Source: Vibrio lentus (GTDB lineage: Bacteria; Pseudomonadota; Gammaproteobacteria; Enterobacterales; Vibrionaceae). From it: a stretch of DNA of 64,000 nucleotides. The stretch is from the NCBI RefSeq assembly GCF_002875945.1, contig NZ_MCZK01000158.1, forward strand, positions 1 through 64,000, written 5' to 3'. The position numbers and the translations under genes are program-made. The notes under the pieces were generated by a model. The model was not told the DNA's origin, made no database searches, and worked only from the letters and a program-made list of their open reading frames with translations. Of the stretch, positions 17,313-25,851 are shown piece after piece (the first letter of the stretch is position 1; the number at the start of each line of letters is the position of its first letter).

Positions 17313-17445
17313 TCCCCAACTCGCTCGTTTCTCGCTCTTGGGGGGGGACGAATGACAAGCCTTGATAGGCTGTCGAATCGCTGAGGGAGTTTTGAATCAA
17401 CCAGTGCTGTCATTCCCTAGACTGACGAAGGAAGGAGTAGGGAAT
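17313..17445. repeat. Candidate dispersed extragenic repeat with two inverted-repeat cores
   Basis: The non-coding segment between rplS and yacG contains TCCCCAA (17313-17319) facing TTGGGGGGGGA (17338-17348, with a G8 run). It also holds a perfect inverted repeat ATTCCCTA (17412-17419)/TAGGGAAT (17438-17445) around GACTGACGAAGGAAGGAG. From memory, GTCATTCCC...GGGAATCTC blocks recur in Vibrio intergenic regions. Only one copy lies in this window, so its repeat nature is inferred. Confidence 0.5.
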
Positions 17446-17470
17446 CTCTATTTATACCATTTAGCGGCAA

Positions 17471-17502
17471 TAAAAAAGGATTGACGTAAAACGTCAACCC
17501 TT
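17471..17502 (-). terminator. Terminator of the yacG end, module copy 1
   Basis: AAGGATTGACGT (17476-17487) pairs with ACGTCAACCCTT (17491-17502) with one A-C mismatch. On the minus strand it is followed by TTTTTTATTG. It lies just beyond the heptamer array and closes the minus-strand pil-coaE-zapD-yacG transcript. Confidence 0.85.
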
Positions 17503-17510
17503 CAAAATTT

Positions 17511-17585
17511 ACTCGTTACTCGTTACTCGTTACTCGTTACTCGTTACTCGTTACTCGTTACTCGTTACTCGTTACTCGTTACTCG
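17511..17585. repeat. Heptanucleotide tandem array, unit ACTCGTT, 10 full copies plus 5 bases
   Basis: Read on the plus strand, the 7-mer ACTCGTT repeats perfectly from 17511 to 17580, followed by ACTCG and then the yacG stop codon region (17587). On the minus strand, the coding strand of yacG, the unit reads AACGAGT. The array begins one base after the yacG stop and lies between that stop and the terminator at 17471-17502. It is non-coding. Confidence 0.97.
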
Positions 17586-17586
17586 C

Positions 17587-17784
17587 TTAATGCGGGTCTT
17601 CCGACCAACCATCGCTATCTGACATGTCTGGTGCGCCAGCGATGCTGTTCTCTTCATCTGCCCATTCACCGAAATCAATCATCTGACATTGCTTGCTGCA
17701 AAACGGGCGATGTGGGCTTTGCTCGCCCCATTCAACGTCGGTATTACATTGAGGGCATTTTACGATGGTGATTTTTTTCGACAT
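17587..17784 (-). CDS. yacG: DNA gyrase inhibitor YacG (zinc protein)
   Basis: Small zinc-binding protein; in E. coli YacG binds GyrB and blocks gyrase. The 65 residues carry the zinc ligands CPQC (near 10-13) and CSKQC (near 29-33), followed by the conserved QMIDFGEWADEENSI. The acidic tail is typical. It is last in the pilABCD-coaE-zapD-yacG block, 81 bases after zapD. Its stop codon directly abuts a heptamer tandem array. Confidence 0.95.
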   Translation of the reverse strand: MSKKITIVKCPQCNTDVEWGEQSPHRPFCSKQCQMIDFGEWADEENSIAGAPDMSDSDGWSEDPH

Positions 17785-17865
17785 ATTGATTCTTAATTAG
17801 AGGGTATTGTAAGAAAGAGTTTAGGCTCGAGTGAGGACTCAAGCCAAACTATAAAAGGAAATTAA

Positions 17866-18606
17866 TTAGGTGCAGATAGCCAGTTTAAATTCGATATCTT
17901 GAGTACAGGCTTGGCCTGTTTCAAAACTCATGAACTTAACGGCAAAACGGTTTTTATGACCCGAGATCATCGGGTAGGCGCCGTATTGCATTGGAATAGA
18001 AAGGCGAAGGATATTCGCTTCATCAGCATCGCTCTGAAAGAAGCCTGCACGAGCGATTTGCTCTTTAAAGTGACCAGTCTCTCTGGTGAGCTTTAACCAC
18101 AGTGTCAGCGCTTCATATAGCGGTTGTAGGCTGTCCATCCATGCTTTGGCATCTCTCATTTTTTTATCGAGAGGCAGGTGCAGCCAATAATGCAGTGCGG
18201 GTAAATCAAAGCAGCACGAACCACCGGGTAAATTAAAGCGTTGGCGTATCGCACTCAGGAAGCGGTCTTCTTTTAGGGATTGCCCAAAACGCTCGGCCTG
18301 CATCAGTTCGCGATAGATGTTGCCAATATCATTAAGTAACGACGTTAGCATCTCTTGATCGACACCTTCAACATCTAACCAACTCTTGTAGGTTACACGT
18401 TGTTTCTCAATGTCTTTCGCCAGTTCACTCTTAAGTTGGATCTGTTCGAATATTTCAATCAGATCAAAGATTGAACGGAAAAAGAGTTGATACTGTTGAG
18501 CATCCGAAAATGTAGAAGACAGGTGGAGCTGCCTCAAGAGTGATTCAACTCTTAAGTAGATTCTTGTTTTCTCATTTAGAGGATGTTCAAATTTATGGGT
18601 GATCAT
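17866..18606 (-). CDS. zapD: Cell division protein ZapD
   Basis: FtsZ-bundling factor that stabilises the Z-ring at mid-cell. The product is 246 residues from the ATG at 18606 (MITHKFEHPLNEKTRIYLRVE), matching the family N-terminus; the frame continues to 18621 without support. The GSCCFDLPALHYWLHLP segment and the C-terminal beta domain are typical. It sits 26 bases after coaE in the conserved coaE-zapD-yacG order. Confidence 0.96.
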   Translation of the reverse strand: MITHKFEHPLNEKTRIYLRVESLLRQLHLSSTFSDAQQYQLFFRSIFDLIEIFEQIQLKSELAKDIEKQRVTYKSWLDVEGVDQEMLTSLLNDIGNIYRELMQAERFGQSLKEDRFLSAIRQRFNLPGGSCCFDLPALHYWLHLPLDKKMRDAKAWMDSLQPLYEALTLWLKLTRETGHFKEQIARAGFFQSDADEANILRLSIPMQYGAYPMISGHKNRFAVKFMSFETGQACTQDIEFKLAICT

Positions 18607-18632
18607 CAAGCAAACCTTCATTCAACATAGTT

Positions 18633-19247
18633 CTATTCTGACCCATCTACTGTACTGATTGCCAGATACTTTTGATGTAAATCTGTGATTTGAGGCAAAA
18701 GTTCTTGGTTTTTAGTATGGTTTTTAATCACGTCATCTGCAACCGCTAAGCGCTGTTCTCTTGAAGCTTGTGATTTTAAAATTGCGGCAACCTGTTCCTT
18801 AGAAACATTGTCACGACTCATTGTTCGTTCTATTTGCACTTCTGTAGGCACATCAACGATTAAAACGCGATCGGCCATGCCTTGCATTTGGTTTTCAACC
18901 AATAGTGGTGCGACTAATAAAGCATAAGGGGATGTGACTTTAGACAGGTCACTGTCAATTTTGTCGCGGATCATTGGATGAAGAAGATCATTGAGCCATT
19001 GTTTTTCGGTGGGATCAGTGAAGATCACTTCGCGCAGTTTAGCTCGGTTTAGCATGCCATCTTCAAGCAATATGTTTTCACCAAAATGAGCGGCGATCTG
19101 TTTTAGGCCTTCGCTGCCCAATGCCACTACTTCGCGTGCCACGATATCAGCATCGACAATATCAATATTGAAATGCTGATTGAATAGGTTGGCTACCGTG
19201 GTTTTGCCACTGGCGATACCACCACTTAATCCGATAATGATTGCCAT
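18633..19247 (-). CDS. coaE: Dephospho-CoA kinase
   Basis: Last step of coenzyme A synthesis: ATP-dependent phosphorylation of dephospho-CoA. The 204-residue product starts MAIIIGLSGGIASGKTT, a P-loop at residues 6-17, and contains LVENQMQGMADRVLIVDVP. The start at 19247 is preferred to the open frame reaching 19280, because the longer form overlaps pilD. It begins 3 bases after the pilD stop codon, suggesting coupled translation. Confidence 0.96.
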   Translation of the reverse strand: MAIIIGLSGGIASGKTTVANLFNQHFNIDIVDADIVAREVVALGSEGLKQIAAHFGENILLEDGMLNRAKLREVIFTDPTEKQWLNDLLHPMIRDKIDSDLSKVTSPYALLVAPLLVENQMQGMADRVLIVDVPTEVQIERTMSRDNVSKEQVAAILKSQASREQRLAVADDVIKNHTKNQELLPQITDLHQKYLAISTVDGSE

Positions 19248-19249
19248 GA

Positions 19250-20119
19250 TTAAATCCCTAGCACAGAAGTGAAATACCAACCCATGATGTCATTGCCCCA
19301 TAATAGGTTTACCCAACCAGCAATCGCGAGGTAAGGACCAAATGGGAAGGCTTTATCTATGCCTTGTTGTTTCAAGCGAAGTTGAATCAAGCCGAAAACC
19401 AAACCGACCAGCGACGACAAAAGAATGATCATTGGTAGGTGCTGCCAGCCAAGCCATGCGCCAAGCGCAGCCAGAAGTTTGAAGTCACCGTAACCTATGC
19501 CTTCTTTGCCTGTCAGTAGCTTGAACAGCCAATAAACCGACCAAAGCGCTAGGTAGCCTGCCATTGCACCAATCACTGAATCTTGAAGCGATATTGGGCT
19601 GATATTAAACAGAGCGAGAGCAATACCAGACCAAACTAAAGGTAAGGTGATTTGATCAGGCAGCAGCATGGTATCGAGATCGATAAAGGTTGCGGTAATC
19701 AAGGCAAACGTGAAAAAAATCAGGGCGATAGCGTAGTAACTGAAACCAAAATGGTTAGCGACTACAGTACAAAGGATTGCGGTAAGCAGTTCGACCAAAG
19801 GGTAGCGAGCACTGATTGGATTATCACAGCTATGGCATTTGCCTTTTAAGAACAACCAGCTTAATACAGGAATATTGTCGATTACCCTTAATTGGGTTTT
19901 GCATTTTGGGCAGGTAGAACGAGGAATGCTGAGATTAAACTTCCCCTCTGGCGCTGGAATTTTGTATTGAGAGAAATACTCCGAGCACTCTTGTTGCCAT
20001 TCTCGTTCCATCATAATCGGTAAACGGTGTATGACGACGTTGAGAAAGCTGCCGATAAGAAGGCTAAAAATGAAAGCTAATACGGGGAATAGCCAAGGAT
20101 AGTAGTGAAATACTTCCAT
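19250..20119 (-). CDS. pilD: Type IV prepilin peptidase / N-methyltransferase
   Basis: Cleaves the leader of type IV pilins and type II secretion pseudopilins after Gly and methylates the new N-terminus, at the inner membrane. The 289-residue polytopic protein has the cytoplasmic loop with paired CPKC and CHSC motifs. The two catalytic aspartates lie in FIDLDTMLLPD and GYGDFK, as in GxGD peptidases. It lies 68 bases after pilC. In vibrios this peptidase usually also serves other type IV-like systems, so it may remain important even if pilA is broken. Confidence 0.96.
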   Translation of the reverse strand: MEVFHYYPWLFPVLAFIFSLLIGSFLNVVIHRLPIMMEREWQQECSEYFSQYKIPAPEGKFNLSIPRSTCPKCKTQLRVIDNIPVLSWLFLKGKCHSCDNPISARYPLVELLTAILCTVVANHFGFSYYAIALIFFTFALITATFIDLDTMLLPDQITLPLVWSGIALALFNISPISLQDSVIGAMAGYLALWSVYWLFKLLTGKEGIGYGDFKLLAALGAWLGWQHLPMIILLSSLVGLVFGLIQLRLKQQGIDKAFPFGPYLAIAGWVNLLWGNDIMGWYFTSVLGI

Positions 20120-20187
20120 AGTGTCCTTTTACCACTTGATCTATATGAGTAGAGATCGGCTACTCATGGGTGTTTAGTTGCTTTTGG

Positions 20188-21417
20188 CTATCCTAACACA
20201 CTCATAAGATTAAAGATCGGTAAGTACATCGCGACAACAAGTCCACCAACAACCGTACCTAAAAACACAATAATCAGCGGTTCGAGAATTTTACCTAGAT
20301 TATCGACGGTGTTGTCTACTTCAAACTCGTAAATGGAAGCGACTTTATTGAGCATATCATCAAGGTTTCCCGACTCTTCTCCTATCATCACCATCTGCAA
20401 AACCATCTCTGGGAAGGCGTTGGTATTGCGCATTGCAATGTACATCGGCATGCCTGCGGCAGTCTCACGGTGAACCTCGATGATTGCCGCTTCATAATGC
20501 AGATTACCCGCCGTTTTAGCCGTTGTTTTCAGGCTTGTTAAGATGGGAATCCCGGAACTAAAACTGGTTGATAGCGTCCGACTGAACTTGGCAATTGATG
20601 CCTTAGTGATGACAGCACCTAAGATAGGAAAGCGTAAACCAAGACGACTGGTTGAAAGTCGAATCGAGTAAGATCGCTGACGCAGTTGCTGAACGGACAG
20701 AATTAATAAACCAATACCAATAGCAGTATAGAAACTGTAGGCCTGCATCCAGTGAGAAAGATAAAGCACTTGCTGAGTGAACCAAGGTAAGTCTGCTCCG
20801 AAACCAGAAAACATCGATTCAAATTCAGGTATGACCGTGGTCAGCATTAAATAGGAAACGGTAAGGGCGACCGCTACAACCATTGCTGGGTAGATGAGAG
20901 CCTTTATAACCTTAGATTTTAGTTGCTCACTTTTTTCACGGTATGTCGCTAAACGTTCAAAGACTTGCGCTAGGTTTCCTGAGAGTTCTCCTGTTGCAAC
21001 TAAGTCGGTATACAGATCATCAAAGTGACGGCTTGCGGTGCGCATGGCTTTTGAAATCGGAGTGCCTGCTTCCACGCCTTTACAGATATGCGACAAGATA
21101 GACTTCATTTCAGCTTTGCGATGGTTGTCTGAGACTAGCTTGATGGCCTGCACGATAGGAACACCCGTTGCTAACATGGTCGAGAGCTGTCGAGTCAGTA
21201 CTGTGATGTCTTTGGCCTTAACTCGGTGTGTTAAACGAGTCAGTGCTGAGATGCTTTTCTTTTTGATTTTCTTTATTTGGATATGCTGGTCTTTGAGCTT
21301 TTCTCGTACCTCTAATTCCGTCAATGCTAAGGTTTGCCCTGATACTTTCTTTCCGGAGCTGTTTATTCCCTTCCAATGGTAGTTTTTTAGTTGTGATTGT
21401 TTGGTTTTACTACTCAT
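20188..21417 (-). CDS. pilC: Type IV pilus inner membrane platform protein PilC
   Basis: Platform protein of the pilus assembly machine that couples the PilB ATPase to pilin insertion. The 409 residues show two tandem T2SSF domains (about 75-195 and 275-400), each followed by hydrophobic segments. The N-terminal YHWKGINSSGKKVSG is typical. It starts 14 bases after the pilB stop, so the genes form one operon. Confidence 0.95.
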   Translation of the reverse strand: MSSKTKQSQLKNYHWKGINSSGKKVSGQTLALTELEVREKLKDQHIQIKKIKKKSISALTRLTHRVKAKDITVLTRQLSTMLATGVPIVQAIKLVSDNHRKAEMKSILSHICKGVEAGTPISKAMRTASRHFDDLYTDLVATGELSGNLAQVFERLATYREKSEQLKSKVIKALIYPAMVVAVALTVSYLMLTTVIPEFESMFSGFGADLPWFTQQVLYLSHWMQAYSFYTAIGIGLLILSVQQLRQRSYSIRLSTSRLGLRFPILGAVITKASIAKFSRTLSTSFSSGIPILTSLKTTAKTAGNLHYEAAIIEVHRETAAGMPMYIAMRNTNAFPEMVLQMVMIGEESGNLDDMLNKVASIYEFEVDNTVDNLGKILEPLIIVFLGTVVGGLVVAMYLPIFNLMSVLG

Positions 21418-21431
21418 TCTCGCTCCGTGAA

Positions 21432-23117
21432 TTATAGGTACAGAACACGTTGTAGTTCTTGATAGCTGGTGGTGCCTTCCAGCAATTTATCTAGCCCTGA
21501 CTCTTGTAGTGTTCGCATGCCTTCTCGGCGCGCCAAGTTTTCAATGGCTAACGCGTTCGGTTTGTCGATCAGGCTGCTTTTCAGTTGGTCGCTAAACGGC
21601 ATAACTTCATAGATCCCCACTCGCCCAGAATATCCCTGGTTACACTCATTACACCCCTGAGGGTCGGCTTTGTAAATCGTTTGGCTGTTAGGGATAGAGT
21701 GACGCAGGAATATGTCCGGAGAGTCGTCAGCGGCTTTACAGTGGTTACACAATCGTCTTGCCAGTCGTTGGGCGATAATCAGGCTTAGTGATGAAGCAAG
21801 ATTAAAGGGTTCAATGCCCATGTGAGCGAGTCGAGTCACGGTTTCTGCAGCGGAGTTGGTATGCAGTGTCGAAAGAACTAGGTGTCCGGTTTGCGATGCT
21901 TTTATCGCGATCTCTGCGGTTTCTAAATCGCGGATCTCACCAACCATCACCACATCAGGATCTTGTCGTAAAAACGATCTCAGTGCTTCAGCGAACCCAA
22001 AGCCGATTTTGGGTGCGACTTGAACTTGATTGATACCACATAAATTGATCTCGACCGGATCTTCAGCAGTTGAGATGTTGCGCTCGGTGGTGTTAAGCAC
22101 TCGAAGGCCAGTATAGAGAGAAACGGTTTTACCACTGCCGGTTGGTCCGGTCATCAAGATCATACCTTGTGGGCGTTTCAATGCATTGAGGTATAGTGCT
22201 TTTTGACCTTCGCTGTAACCCAACTTATCGATATCTAGATTGGCCGCGCTGCTATCTAAAAGACGCAGTACGATCTTTTCTCCCCATAATGTTGGCAGCG
22301 TTGACACACGCATATCAATCGCGAGTTCGTCGTTCAAACGCAACTTAATACGACCATCTTGAGGCAAGCGACGTTCGGCAATATCAAGCTTAGCGAGGAT
22401 CTTTAAGCGAGCAGATAAACGGCGACTTAAATGGGAGGCGGGTTGTTGTATTTCAACAAGGATCCCATCACAACGCAGGCGAACTCGGAAGCGTTCTTCA
22501 TAAGGTTCAAAATGGATATCCGATGCACCTTTACGCACCGCATCAACCAGTATCTGATTAATAAAACGACTAACAGGGGAGTCGTCTTGGCTGAGGTCTT
22601 CAATTGAAGTCATCTCATCGTCAGAGACTTCAACCAGATTGGCGAGTTCATCTTGGGTGATCTCTTTGCGCTTGGAGTCTTGCCCAGAAATAGAGCGTCC
22701 ATACAGCTTGCGAATTGCGCCTTCTAGTTCGGAGTAGTTGGCGACAACTAATTCAATCTGTAATCCCGTCGCAAAGCGGAAATCATCTTCTGCTTGTAAG
22801 TCGGTCGGATCAGCTGAGGCAAGTGTAAGAGTTGAGCTAGAAACTGAAATTGGAATGGCGCGATACTTGGTGATCAGCTCACGAAGCCCTAACTGTTCAC
22901 ACAATACTTCATAGTCAGTGTTGGCTAGCTGTACCAGCGGTAAACCGAAGATGGCCTGAATGTTATGTGCGAGACTCTCGCTTGTGAAGATGTCTAGAAC
23001 GAGCAAAGCTTCAGGCGTAGAAACACCTGAAGCTTGCACATGCTCCGCAACAGCTTGTTCCTGAGTCAGGCTAAGTAAATCAGCCTGACGCAGAACGGTT
23101 GGGAGGTTGGTTAGCAT
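21432..23117 (-). CDS. pilB: Type IV pilus assembly ATPase PilB
   Basis: Hexameric extension ATPase that powers pilus assembly. The 561-residue product has an N-terminal N1 domain, a Walker A motif GPTGSGKT and the Asp/His boxes, with VMVGEIRDLETAEIA as Walker B. A zinc-binding C-terminal segment carries CNHC and CNEC. The start chosen at 23117 gives MLTNLPTVLRQ; its ATG overlaps the pilA TAA by one base (TAATG), a standard coupling arrangement. The open frame extends to 23168 inside pilA and is not needed. Confidence 0.95.
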   Translation of the reverse strand: MLTNLPTVLRQADLLSLTQEQAVAEHVQASGVSTPEALLVLDIFTSESLAHNIQAIFGLPLVQLANTDYEVLCEQLGLRELITKYRAIPISVSSSTLTLASADPTDLQAEDDFRFATGLQIELVVANYSELEGAIRKLYGRSISGQDSKRKEITQDELANLVEVSDDEMTSIEDLSQDDSPVSRFINQILVDAVRKGASDIHFEPYEERFRVRLRCDGILVEIQQPASHLSRRLSARLKILAKLDIAERRLPQDGRIKLRLNDELAIDMRVSTLPTLWGEKIVLRLLDSSAANLDIDKLGYSEGQKALYLNALKRPQGMILMTGPTGSGKTVSLYTGLRVLNTTERNISTAEDPVEINLCGINQVQVAPKIGFGFAEALRSFLRQDPDVVMVGEIRDLETAEIAIKASQTGHLVLSTLHTNSAAETVTRLAHMGIEPFNLASSLSLIIAQRLARRLCNHCKAADDSPDIFLRHSIPNSQTIYKADPQGCNECNQGYSGRVGIYEVMPFSDQLKSSLIDKPNALAIENLARREGMRTLQESGLDKLLEGTTSYQELQRVLYL

Positions 23118-23585
23118 TATGGGCAGTAGGTCTCTTGTTGATTGTTCAAAGCTGCATCTGTATAACACTTAGTCTCCCACGTGATACCATTTGTGGTGTA
23201 CGTTGCTGTCATCACGTAAGTTTCATTTGCAGCAATAGGCCCTTTGATTGCAGTTGCTTTGACTCTTACATCTACAGCTCCTGAGTTGGTACCTCCAATA
23301 GCTAATATGTTCATACCGTTAAGGTCAAATGCTGCGGGAATATTGTCGGTAGTACTTATACAGTTTGTTTTAAATGTATCACCATCCGAAGCACTTTCAT
23401 GTGCACATAGTTCAACCGCCATTTTTAAAGCAGCAGCTGCTTTTGGGAATTCAGCTAGAGTCGCTTTTTTTTGTGTAGTCTTGATAAGCCGGTACAGCAA
23501 ATGCGGACAAAATACCAATGATCGCCACCACAATCATCAATTCAATCAGCGTAAAGCCTTTTTGCTTCGTTCTTTTGTTCTTCAT
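23117..23585 (-). pseudogene. pilA: Type IV major pilin gene pilA, interrupted by a +1 frameshift in an A8 tract
   Basis: The reading frame from ATG 23585 encodes a classical prepilin start: MKNKRTKQKG, then FTLIELMIVVAIIG and SAFAVPAYQDYTKK. The frame then runs into TGA at 23453-23451, giving only 44 residues. The rest of the pilin (ATLAEFPKAAAALK to the Cys-containing C-terminus CYTD...ETYCP) continues in the +1 frame to TAA at 23119-23117. The switch coincides with eight A residues (23472-23465). With seven, one 155-residue pilin would be read through. Possible explanations are phase variation, a true mutation, transcriptional slippage or a sequencing error. The operon order pilA-pilB-pilC-pilD is intact. 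Confidence 0.9.
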
Positions 23586-23612
23586 TATCTAATTCCATTG
23601 TTTAGTTTGTTT

Positions 23613-23626
23613 CAGCGTAAGCGCTG
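23613..23626 (-). other. Small hairpin in the pilA 5' leader
   Basis: CAGCG and CGCTG flank a 4-base loop, 28-41 bases upstream of the pilA start. The wider upstream region to 23780 has no clear promoter or operator that I can call. Confidence 0.35.
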
Positions 23627-23783
23627 GTTGGTAGAGAGAATAGAAGTCGGGATGGGGAAGTGGAATGGTATTCAGGTGTGGTCGCGAGTGGTTTAGTATT
23701 TATTAGTGTGGTGTTTCATATAGCGCGCAAAATTATGCGATCAACTTAAATTAGTGATTGAAATACTGATAATTTAGGCAATA

Positions 23784-23813
23784 AAAAAGGCACGGTAGTT
23801 AACCGTGCCTTTA
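23784..23813 (-). terminator. Terminator of nadC
   Basis: AAAGGCACGGT (23786-23796) pairs with ACCGTGCCTTT (23802-23812). On the minus strand the stem is followed by TTTTTTATT, 28 bases beyond the nadC stop. Confidence 0.93.
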
Positions 23814-23840
23814 TGAATAAGTTATTTATATTTCAATAAA

Positions 23841-24731
23841 TTAAGCTTTGAATCTCATTGATAAATCCATCGCTTTTAAGTGCTTAGTTAATGCACCAAC
23901 AGAGATGTAATCAACACCCGTTTCAGCGAACTCTGCGATAGTATCTAGAGTGATGTTACCTGAGTTCTCTAATGCTGCACGACCTGCGTTGATTTTAACG
24001 GCTTCACGCATCATGTCTGTGGTGAAGTTGTCTAGCATGATGATGTCTGCACCTGCGCTGATCGCTTGCTCTAGCTCTGCTAGGCTTTCTGTTTCTACTT
24101 CAACAGGTTTACCTGGGTTGAGCTCTTTTGCCGTCGAGATAGCTTTCTCGATACCGCCACATGCGATGATGTGGTTTTCTTTGATTAGGTAGGCATCGAA
24201 AACACCGATACGGTGGTTGAAACCGCCACCACAAGCCACAGCGTATTTTAGTGCGCTACGTAGGCCTGGAATCGTTTTACGAGTATCCAACAGGCGGCAT
24301 TCTGTATGCTTGATTTTGTCAGCGTAGATTGCCGTTGTAGTCGCACAACCCGATAGCGTTTGAATGAAGTTCATGGCATTACGCTCACCAGTTAATAGTG
24401 CGCGTGCTGGGCCTGTTAACGAGCAAAGCGTTTGGTTTGGTTCAACTTTATCGCCATCTTCTACGTTCCACTCGATAGTCACTTCACCGCCCAATTGCTT
24501 AAACACTTCGTCAGCCCAAGCTTTACCACAGAACACACCGTGCTCACGTGTAATGATGGTTGCGCTGTTGATTGCGTCTGCTGGGATTAGACTTGCCGTG
24601 ATATCAGCCGCTGGATCTAACGTTCCGCCTAGATCTTCTTTGATGGTCTCAGCTACTGAGCGAGTGATCTCTAGCGGCAGTTGCTCTTTTAAGTAATCAA
24701 GGCGTTGGTGGCTGTTATGTGTGTTTTTCAT
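23841..24731 (-). CDS. nadC: Nicotinate-nucleotide pyrophosphorylase (carboxylating)
   Basis: Converts quinolinate and PRPP to nicotinate mononucleotide in de novo NAD synthesis. The 296-residue product from ATG 24731 begins MKNTHNSHQRLDYLKEQLP and contains TLSGCATTTAIYAD, DTRKTIPGLRSALKYAVACGGG (the PRPP/quinolinate site region) and VEVETESLAELEQAI. The open frame reaches 24788, but homologues do not have that extension. It is divergent from ampD, the usual arrangement in gammaproteobacteria. Confidence 0.96.
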   Translation of the reverse strand: MKNTHNSHQRLDYLKEQLPLEITRSVAETIKEDLGGTLDPAADITASLIPADAINSATIITREHGVFCGKAWADEVFKQLGGEVTIEWNVEDGDKVEPNQTLCSLTGPARALLTGERNAMNFIQTLSGCATTTAIYADKIKHTECRLLDTRKTIPGLRSALKYAVACGGGFNHRIGVFDAYLIKENHIIACGGIEKAISTAKELNPGKPVEVETESLAELEQAISAGADIIMLDNFTTDMMREAVKINAGRAALENSGNITLDTIAEFAETGVDYISVGALTKHLKAMDLSMRFKA

Positions 24732-24866
24732 CGCAAATCTAATCTTGAAAGGGAGTGGGAATGGAATGATACTCTTGCTTAACTTCAAATTAAAGAGGCT
24801 AGCGCGACTGCTCTATGGGCAAGGTCACAATCTTATTGTGCTAGCAGAAAAGAAAGTGAGACCAAG

Positions 24867-25415
24867 ATGACGATCAGCTCCAACGGATGGTATGACAACG
24901 CTCGGCATGTTCCTTCCCCTTATTTTGATGCAAGGCCAAAGGGTGACGATATCTCTTTGCTGGTGGTTCACAACATAAGTTTGCCACCGGGTCAATTTGG
25001 TGGGCCTTACATCGAACAGTTTTTTACGGGAAAACTCGACCCTGTCGAACATCCGTTTTTTAAGGTGATTCACCAAATGGGCGTCTCGGCGCATTGCTTG
25101 ATTCGTCGTGATGGGGAAGTGGTGCAGTTCGTTTCTTTCTTAGACCGAGCTTGGCATGCGGGCCAATCGAGCTTCGCTGGCCGCGAAAGGTGTAATGATT
25201 ACTCTATTGGTATTGAATTGGAAGGCAGTGACTTTGTTGCTTATACCGAGCAGCAATACCAATCTTTGGCACAATTAACGGAGACATTGGTGTCGAACTT
25301 CCCGCAGATTACTCGTCAGCGTATCACTGGCCACCAATACATCGCCCCGCTACGAAAAACGGACCCCGGTTTGGTTTTTGATTGGAAGAAATATCAAGGT
25401 CAACTGAGCTTCTAA
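24867..25415 (+). CDS. ampD: 1,6-anhydro-N-acetylmuramyl-L-alanine amidase AmpD
   Basis: Cytoplasmic zinc amidase that cleaves anhydro-muropeptides in peptidoglycan recycling; its loss raises AmpC expression in species with AmpR. The 182 residues include His35 (LLVVHNIS), Glu117 (SIGIELEG), His156 (ITGHQYIAP) and Asp166 (KTDPG), the expected ligands and catalytic residues. It is divergent from nadC and about 480 bases upstream of pdhR. Confidence 0.96.
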   Translation: MTISSNGWYDNARHVPSPYFDARPKGDDISLLVVHNISLPPGQFGGPYIEQFFTGKLDPVEHPFFKVIHQMGVSAHCLIRRDGEVVQFVSFLDRAWHAGQSSFAGRERCNDYSIGIELEGSDFVAYTEQQYQSLAQLTETLVSNFPQITRQRITGHQYIAPLRKTDPGLVFDWKKYQGQLSF

Positions 25416-25420
25416 ATCCG

Positions 25421-25490
25421 AATTCACAACAAGACCCTGCTCATTGAAGGGCTCTAGATAATCAACGATGAGCATAATTGTTTGTGAATT
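25421..25490 (+). other. Long nested inverted repeat downstream of ampD
   Basis: An outer AATTCACAA (25421-25429) pairs with TTGTGAATT (25482-25490), and an inner TGCTCAT (25438-25444) pairs with ATGAGCA (25468-25474). It starts six bases after the ampD stop. It is followed by TTTGTTGTGC rather than a clean T run, so a terminator is not certain. Confidence 0.55.
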
Positions 25491-25714
25491 TTTGTTGTGC
25501 TTTTGTAAAGGAAGTGGTAGGACGGTGAGCGTCAATAAATCGAGAGTGTGACGAGCTTATCAAACACTCATTTATTAAAACTTATGAACAGAATTTCCAC
25601 CTTAAATGTGCGCTTGGTTCGATTTTTAATCAAGTGACGCTAATCTTTCTGAAACAATTCATTTTTATCCTGAAACTTTCTAGCACGAAACCTCCCCAAA
25701 AGTATTACCCCTGT

Positions 25715-25731
25715 AAATGGTAAGACCAATT
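25715..25731 (+). promoter_or_regulatory. Upstream PdhR-like operator
   Basis: AAATGGT-AAG-ACCAATT (25715-25731) matches the PdhR box AATTGGT-N3-ACCAATT at 12 of 14 arm positions; only the left arm departs from consensus. It lies 184 bases before pdhR and 121 bases before a perfect site. Confidence 0.6.
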
Positions 25732-25851
25732 TGGTTGCTGTTTTAAATTTCATTTGTTAAATCACGGTTAATTCACATTGCGTTCTATGATTCAGGTCAA
25801 CTTTAGGCTGGACAGTGGCGTTTTAATTATGTTAATTTCTGCCCAACTTAA

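Noticed and set aside
17511..17585. Heptamer array considered as a CRISPR or integron attC array
   Set aside because: Units are 7 bp with no spacers, no cas or integrase genes lie nearby, and no attC-like core sites are present.
23244..23696. 150-codon plus-strand open frame over pilA
   Set aside because: The opposite strand encodes a clear pilin in two frames and the pilA leader; the plus-strand product has no recognisable domain or ribosome site.
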